From a virus, in the IMG/VR virus record IMGVR_UViG_3300010300_000024, positions 1-47,960 of that record: 47,960 nucleotides of DNA; one strand, 5' to 3'. Positions 44,194 to 47,960 of the stretch are shown one piece after another (position 1 is the first letter of the stretch; each line of letters starts with the position of its first letter). The notes beneath the pieces were generated by a model. It was not told where the DNA came from and ran no database searches. It saw only the letters and a program-made list of their open reading frames with translations. The position numbers and the translations under genes are program-made.

Positions 44194-45033
44194 TTATACG
44201 AAGAGCCCGACGGTGCGACCGCTGGCGTTCCGTAGCGTCTGGCCACGACGGCCACGGGCCGACCATGCGGACCGGTCCCCGTTTCCATGTCGAGGTATGG
44301 CGATGCTGTCGCGGTTGGATTGTGCTCCATTGCACAGACCGCACTCCGAGCATGACAGCCGGTTTCCGGTCTTGGTCTCGAATTCCTTGGAGGCTGGGCA
44401 CAGCTTGAAGCCTTCCGGCATCTGTGGATCGTCCTGCGGTGCAATGCTGTAGAACACTCGCCAGCCGCGGGACTGGGCCTGTAGTGCGTCGGCTTCATTG
44501 GTCACGCTTGCCATATGGGTATTCTTGAGCCATGGCGTGTTACGCCATCCGGCGGTATAGCCGATGATGTCCATGTCGTGACCGTTAGCGCGATGGCAAA
44601 AGACAGCCGCCTCAATGAGCATCCAAGCATCTGATGGAAGCGCAGCCGCATCCCCTGCGCCCACGCTGCGAACCTTGGTTATCCCGAGCAATGATGCGAT
44701 CTCTAGAACCTTTGGAAATGGCATCTCGATCACGCCATTGCGTAGCGCAGCGGTCGCACTGCTGGCGGCACGTACGTTGTGCTGGATGTAACACTTGGTT
44801 TTCCCTTCCGAGCGATGCTCGCATGCCTTTGGACATACGCTGTCAATGGCTCCGCCTTTCATGGCTTGGATGTACTCGGCAGGCTTGAACGTCTGACCTA
44901 CCATTTCCGCAGGCATCACCCAGAGCGTGACCACGCGGTTGGTTTTCGAGTTTCCGCCAATCTGAGCGATGACAGCTAGATCGGAGCCGTCGAGACGTGA
45001 AGTGGTTCGGTTGATTAGGTAGTGTGCTTGCAT
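44194..45033 (-). CDS. DUF7227-like Cys-cluster protein (279 aa)
   Basis: ATG 45033 chosen because ACGGAG with leader CACACACA precedes it. Conserved blocks: CPKACEHR, a Tyr/Cys CYIQHN, VRSVGAGDAAALPSDAW, GYTAGWRN, MASVTNEADALQAQSRGWRVF, and a C-terminal CPASKE...LSCSECGLCNG. I recall this as the family named DUF7227, common in phages and plasmids. The four or more Cys suggest a zinc or iron-sulphur site. Function unknown. Basic C-terminal tail. Confidence 0.8.
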   Translation of the reverse strand: MQAHYLINRTTSRLDGSDLAVIAQIGGNSKTNRVVTLWVMPAEMVGQTFKPAEYIQAMKGGAIDSVCPKACEHRSEGKTKCYIQHNVRAASSATAALRNGVIEMPFPKVLEIASLLGITKVRSVGAGDAAALPSDAWMLIEAAVFCHRANGHDMDIIGYTAGWRNTPWLKNTHMASVTNEADALQAQSRGWRVFYSIAPQDDPQMPEGFKLCPASKEFETKTGNRLSCSECGLCNGAQSNRDSIAIPRHGNGDRSAWSARGRRGQTLRNASGRTVGLFV

Positions 45034-45040
45034 GTCGTTT

Positions 45041-45109
45041 CTCCGTTGTGTGTGTGTGTGTGAGACCACCCATAGCATGCGGACCCATATGCGGTCAACC
45101 GTGGTTGAC
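45041..45109 (-). promoter_or_regulatory. Promoter, operator-like inverted repeat and (CA)8 leader
   Basis: Minus strand: TTGACC (45098-45093), 18-base spacer, TATGGG (45074-45069), then CTCACACA(CA)nACGGAG (45064-45041). The perfect inverted repeat GTCAACC-gt-GGTTGAC (45094-45109) overlaps the -35 element, where a repressor could block RNA polymerase. TG run 45047-45062 has eight units, as at 44176. Confidence 0.6.
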
Positions 45110-45506
45110 AACTTTTTTTTGGTGTTGAAATCATTGAAGAAATCGGGCTCGAAATGCCGAAACACGTTCTACCATATGCTGGTGATGGGGTGGATTTTGT
45201 CCGTTTCTTCGCTCTCTCCTCTCTAGTCGCTCGCGATATCGGGTCCGCTATGGTGTGACATAGTGGCGCAATATCTGCGGAGCTTGCCAAGCCTAGGCCG
45301 TGATTCTCTGCGTCCGATATTGGATATTAGGGGACTCTCGAAGGGGTGTCCCCCCCACCATACCCCTTTACCGTCGACCTCTGCGCACTGTACGCACGTT
45401 CAGGCATGTTCTCGAGGACCCCCCGGCCCAGCTCCCCCCAGGGGGGGGGTGACCTTCGACCGAGCTCTGGGGTCCCCATTATCCCTAGCGAATGCGGGCC
45501 ACCGCG
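45110..45506. other. Gene-poor, strongly structured intergenic region
   Basis: No convincing gene. Contains a T8 run (45113-45120), hairpins CTATG/CATAG near 45248-45263, AAGGGGT/ACCCCTT (45341-45347 with 45362-45368) and GGACCCC/GGGGTCC (45416-45422 with 45469-45475), and C and G tracts including nine Gs at 45441-45449. A 34-codon plus-strand frame (45154-45258) lacks a clear ribosome site. Candidate origin, structured RNA or packaging site. Confidence 0.5.
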
Positions 45507-45713
45507 CTACAAAATCTGAATTTCCCGTATTGCCTTGATCAGCAGCTCGGCCTGGTCCTCTCGGAGCGTGGCGACCATGCTGTATTCTGAGCCCCATTGG
45601 CCTAGCGGCTCGCCGTGGATGGCTATCTTGACTGTGTTGTTTGGAGATGGGTAGACGACCAGCTCAGTGAGCGTTATGTCGTCGGTGATTATACGGATCT
45701 TTGGTGGAACCAT
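45507..45713 (-). CDS. Small hypothetical protein (68 aa)
   Basis: GGGGA precedes ATG 45713. Beta-strand-rich N-terminus (KIRIITDDITLTELVVYPS) and C-terminal helix (REDQAELLIKAIREI). Looks like a small globular fold. No family recognised. Confidence 0.7.
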   Translation of the reverse strand: MVPPKIRIITDDITLTELVVYPSPNNTVKIAIHGEPLGQWGSEYSMVATLREDQAELLIKAIREIQIL

Positions 45714-45961
45714 GTTTTCCCCGGTTGAGATGATTGCGCAGACCCCAGGCGTTATTTAGACCCCAACAGGGGATAGATACACGTATGGGCTTTCGGGTTG
45801 GGGTTTGCGTGTTTTGCAAACGGAGGGTGATTAGGAAGGAGGGGGGTTCTCAGGGGGGAGGAAACGAGGGAGGCCGTTTCACGGCTCCTTGCGTATCATA
45901 TTTTGGGGAACCTGTAAATATGGGGTGCCTGTTTTTCTGAAGGGTACCCATATTGGGGGGG
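45714..45961. other. G-tract-rich intergenic region with hairpins
   Basis: No gene seen. GTTTGC/GCAAAC hairpin near 45804-45822, G6 tracts at 45841-45846 and 45853-45858 with GGG at 45868-45870, a GCCGT-ttc-ACGGC hairpin near 45873-45886, and AATATGGG/CCCATATT (45917-45924 with 45947-45954). The last arm is part of a direct repeat also found at 46440. Confidence 0.5.
45943..45959. repeat. 17-bp direct repeat, copy 1
   Basis: GGTACCCATATTGGGGG, identical at 46440-46456. It lies at the 3' end of the XF1762-like gene. Confidence 0.8.
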
Positions 45962-46372
45962 CTAAAGGTCTAGTTCCCAGCGTTTTTTTTCGCACTCTGG
46001 AAAAAGCCCTGTCTGGCGCGGCCTTCCAGGCTGGTTCCAACTGCCGCCTGGAGATGTTGCCGTGTGCGTCCACCCTGCGCCTCGCAGACTACTGCCTGGT
46101 TCTGTTATTAGCGTGTAGGTAAGTATTCTTTTGTACCCAATCGCCTTCGCGGCTCTAGCTGCCCTGCCTAGTAAAAAACTGCATGCGTTTGCTGTTCCGT
46201 CAGTGGCAACTCGTAAGACCTCAAGCGTGTAGCCGTCGTCAAGTCGCCTAGCGATTGGCCTGCCGGTTATGGCAACTCCAACCATGTCACCATTTTCGTC
46301 TACACACGCAATGCAAAACTTGCAGCCCCTTGTGGGCCTGTGATGCCCTGTGAAGCTTTGATACGATTTCAT
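45962..46372 (-). CDS. XF1762-like (acetyltransferase-related) protein
   Basis: 136 residues. The segment GHHRPTRGCKFCIACVDENG, VGVAITGRPIARRLDDGYTLEVLRV, NACSFLLGRAARAAKAIGY and YTLITEPGSSLRGAGW matches the XF1762 family, which I recall as related to GNAT N-acetyltransferases and common in phages. The usual N-terminal helix seems shortened, and the ribosome site is weak (ACAGG). The gene is bracketed by two 17-bp direct repeats. Confidence 0.85.
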   Translation of the reverse strand: MKSYQSFTGHHRPTRGCKFCIACVDENGDMVGVAITGRPIARRLDDGYTLEVLRVATDGTANACSFLLGRAARAAKAIGYKRILTYTLITEPGSSLRGAGWTHTATSPGGSWNQPGRPRQTGLFPECEKKRWELDL

Positions 46373-46439
46373 TTGCCTGTTTAAGGCCGACCGGCTTCGC
46401 TGTTAGTTTTGACCTTTTCAAACCCTACTCTCTCTCAGT

Positions 46440-46456
46440 GGTACCCATATTGGGGG
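46440..46456. repeat. 17-bp direct repeat, copy 2
   Basis: GGTACCCATATTGGGGG, identical to 45943-45959; both copies are followed by a similar CnAAAGG. It lies between the XF1762-like gene and the next minus-strand gene. Confidence 0.8.
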
Positions 46457-46497
46457 ACAAAGGGTGTGCACTCAGCGCCAGATGGGGTGCATTTGTA

Positions 46498-46869
46498 TCA
46501 GTCGTCACAGTCTGCTGCTTCTATTGAGGCCAACAGCGCCGATCCTTCCGAGTCCCACCATGTGCCTATTTCTCCAACTCTAAACCCAGGCAAGTCGTCT
46601 TTCCTCGTAGAAACGCAAAGCCTTGGGTCGCCCCATGCCTCTCGTGCCAGCGCCAGCAGGCAACCCAGCGTTGCGGGGTCGCTCAGGTCCGGGTAATGGC
46701 CCTTGAGCATGTCTGGGTAGTACAGGATAAAGTCGTTTAGGCTTCCTAAGCCAACTCGCGGGTCTTTATCCGTCCCGGCTTTTACCACTCTGAGCCCTGT
46801 CTCCGCGTCTAGCATCCCCGGCATCCATCGCCAATGCTTCAGTCCTGTCATCCATGCCTTGCTTTTCAT
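46498..46869 (-). CDS. Conserved hypothetical phage protein (123 aa)
   Basis: Leader AACGCACACATGGAGGAG precedes ATG 46869. Contains HYPDLSDPATLGCLLALAREAWGD, a segment I recall from other phage proteins of unknown function. Mixed alpha/beta, Trp-rich, acidic C-terminus. First gene of the minus-strand block. Confidence 0.75.
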   Translation of the reverse strand: MKSKAWMTGLKHWRWMPGMLDAETGLRVVKAGTDKDPRVGLGSLNDFILYYPDMLKGHYPDLSDPATLGCLLALAREAWGDPRLCVSTRKDDLPGFRVGEIGTWWDSEGSALLASIEAADCDD

Positions 46870-46871
46870 GT

Positions 46872-47010
46872 CTCCTCCATGTGTGCGTTGGACTTAAAGA
46901 GCGGCGGGCCGCAGGTCTCACGAACTGGCCCGGCGGGATGCTCTCTCATTGTGCGGGTGTTTGCAATACCGGTCCCTATAAGCCATTTTTCTTTAAGTCT
47001 GTAAGACTTT
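46872..47010. promoter_or_regulatory. Divergent regulatory region with shared CTTTAAGTC element
   Basis: CTTTAAGTC occurs on the minus strand ending just before the leader of the 46869 gene (about 46898-46890) and on the plus strand at 46991-46999, where it is part of the inverted repeat AAGTCT-gta-AGACTT. A GCCGGGCC/GGCCCGCC hairpin lies between. Nothing else is visible in the 226-base gap. The repeat may be an operator for both directions. Confidence 0.45.
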
Positions 47011-47095
47011 GATATCAGTGGGAAAAGCCGGAATTAGGCCGAAATCGGCTGAACTTTCTTCGCAGAATACGCAAATCTGCTACCGTCCGAGCGGC

Positions 47096-47431
47096 ATGAG
47101 ACACCGTTTCAACCGCAAATGGGAGGATTTCCCCCGGACCTGCAAGGATTGCGGCTATACCGAGCACGGAATGGAGCGAACTGGCCCTCGCAGCGGGAAG
47201 CGGATTATGGTCTCATCCAGCGAATGGGGGCCGAAACGCCCTAGAACACGCCGAGACCGCTTTTGCCGCAGCAAAGAGATGGGCTTTGACGCCATATCAG
47301 CTCGAATTGCGGGGGTTAATTGGGTCGCGTTGAACCTGGGCAGGGGCGAATTCCTGGTGGGCGCAGAGGATGCAGAGCGTCTTTTCGAGTGTTTGGTAGA
47401 AATGTACGACTCAGAGCCACAGTCCGAGTAG
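47096..47431 (+). CDS. Hypothetical zinc-finger-like protein (111 aa)
   Basis: ATG 47096 is preferred (GAGCGG upstream); a TTG at 47009 would give a longer form. The N-terminus is basic with CKDCGYTEHG and a later RFCRSKE, possibly a treble-clef-like zinc site. The C-terminal half is a small alpha/beta domain. The last 21 bases overlap the opposite-strand gene tail-to-tail. Confidence 0.6.
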   Translation: MRHRFNRKWEDFPRTCKDCGYTEHGMERTGPRSGKRIMVSSSEWGPKRPRTRRDRFCRSKEMGFDAISARIAGVNWVALNLGRGEFLVGAEDAERLFECLVEMYDSEPQSE

Positions 47432-47638
47432 TGATAACCCGCTCAAAAAGATAAGCCAGCGGAAAACCCAGCCCATATCGTCCTGTATATCGAGAAAATT
47501 GCGGCTCGTGATGTTGATGCTGTTGTCGATTACCTCGGTCAAAGACGTCAATCGGTCCTGTTCGGCGTCTTGCAGGCGCTCCAGACCCTGGATTTTAGCC
47601 TCCAGCACCTTGCATTTGCAGTGTTCGCAGTCGCTCAT
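47411..47638 (-). CDS. Small coiled-coil membrane protein, XhlA-like layout
   Basis: 75 residues with AGGAG before ATG 47638. N-terminal CEHCKCKV metal-binding-like motif, a coiled coil (EAKIQGLERLQDAEQDRLTSL) and a C-terminal membrane segment (VFRWLIFLSGLSLLGLWL). Same topology as the 27244 protein in the lysis cluster, but far from it. Role unknown. Confidence 0.7.
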   Translation of the reverse strand: MSDCEHCKCKVLEAKIQGLERLQDAEQDRLTSLTEVIDNSINITSRNFLDIQDDMGWVFRWLIFLSGLSLLGLWL

Positions 47639-47736
47639 CTTGTCTCCTGTGGCGGTTGGCGCGGGATATTAGCACGGGATGGCTGTTTACTCGCGAAATT
47701 CATGGCTCACCAGTACCACATCACTTAGTATTCGGC

Positions 47737-47960
47737 ATGGACCGAACCCGCAATCAGATGGCAGACCGCATCAAACGCAGCAAATTCAGCCCCGAGGCCG
47801 AGATACACGACTGGGGGATTACTGTGGGAGAGCTTATTCACCAGCTCAGACACGGTGGAGAGCAGGCTGACGACTTCTTAGAGGGCATGGCAAACATGGC
47901 AGCAGCCCGTATTCGCCTGCTTTTACCGAAAGACGCCGTACATAAAACGCAATCCGAGCC
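47737..47960 (+). CDS. Putative terminase small subunit, 5' part
   Basis: Starts MDRTRNQMADRIKRSKFSPE and is open to the window edge. Helical and charged, with HGGEQADDFLEGMANMAAAR. If the window is circular the protein is 87 residues and stops at position 40, two small steps upstream of TerL, the normal place for the DNA-recognition subunit. It is short for that family (usually 120-200) and the ribosome site is weak, so the name rests on position only. Confidence 0.5.
   Translation, partial: MDRTRNQMADRIKRSKFSPEAEIHDWGITVGELIHQLRHGGEQADDFLEGMANMAAARIRLLLPKDAVHKTQSE

Noticed and set aside
45154-45258. 34-codon plus-strand frame MPKHVLPYAGDGVDFVRFF... in the structured gap
   Set aside because: Protein-like composition, but no convincing ribosome site, isolated from other plus-strand genes, and too short to judge without relatives.

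Overview
The window looks like one complete, circularly permuted genome of a tailed bacteriophage with podovirus-type virion genes. No cellular housekeeping, rRNA or complete tRNA genes are visible. Reading the end of the window straight into its start extends the last open frame to a stop at 38-40. That stop overlaps the start of the next frame (ATGA), directly ahead of the large terminase. I infer a closed 47,960-bp molecule whose cut point falls inside the packaging region. The host cannot be named. Several small proteins resemble families I know from marine and freshwater phages.

Layout. (1) Positions 1-30 kb, plus strand, tightly overlapping late genes: packaging (putative TerS, TerL), portal, scaffold, HK97-fold coat, adaptor, nozzle-like beta-propeller, a beta-helix protein, three large putative internal/ejection proteins (641, 895 and 2386 aa), exposed tail proteins, a GH25 endolysin, a cluster of small membrane proteins (holin/spanin candidates), a phosphoesterase and small basic proteins. 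(2) 30.97-31.92 kb, minus strand: a three-gene cassette (49-aa membrane protein, 74-aa protein, lytic-transglycosylase-like protein). (3) 32.1-38.7 kb, plus strand: helicase loader/replisome organiser, DnaB-type helicase, RusA resolvase, a DUF3310-like protein, YqaJ exonuclease, RecT annealase and SSB. No DNA polymerase or primase is seen, so replication probably borrows the host replisome, with a recombination component. (4) 38.76-46.9 kb, minus strand: tyrosine recombinase, HTH regulator, C5 DNA methyltransferase with an overprinted frame, a DUF7227-like protein, an XF1762-like protein and many unknowns. (5) 46.9-48 kb: a divergent promoter region and small genes leading back to the terminase.

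The recombinase and HTH regulator allow a temperate or plasmid-like lifestyle, but no attachment site or lysogeny repressor could be assigned.

The most notable signals are: a second 280-codon frame inside the methyltransferase with its own GGAGG site; an apparently permuted order of methyltransferase motifs; a recurrent 5' leader of the form (A)CACACA-n-GGAG before about ten early or accessory genes, two copies containing an eight-unit GT/CA microsatellite; a tRNA-like D-arm plus T-arm remnant after the coat gene; a highly structured, G/C-tract-rich intergenic region at 45.3-46.0 kb; and several genes of 27-54 codons with good ribosome binding sites.
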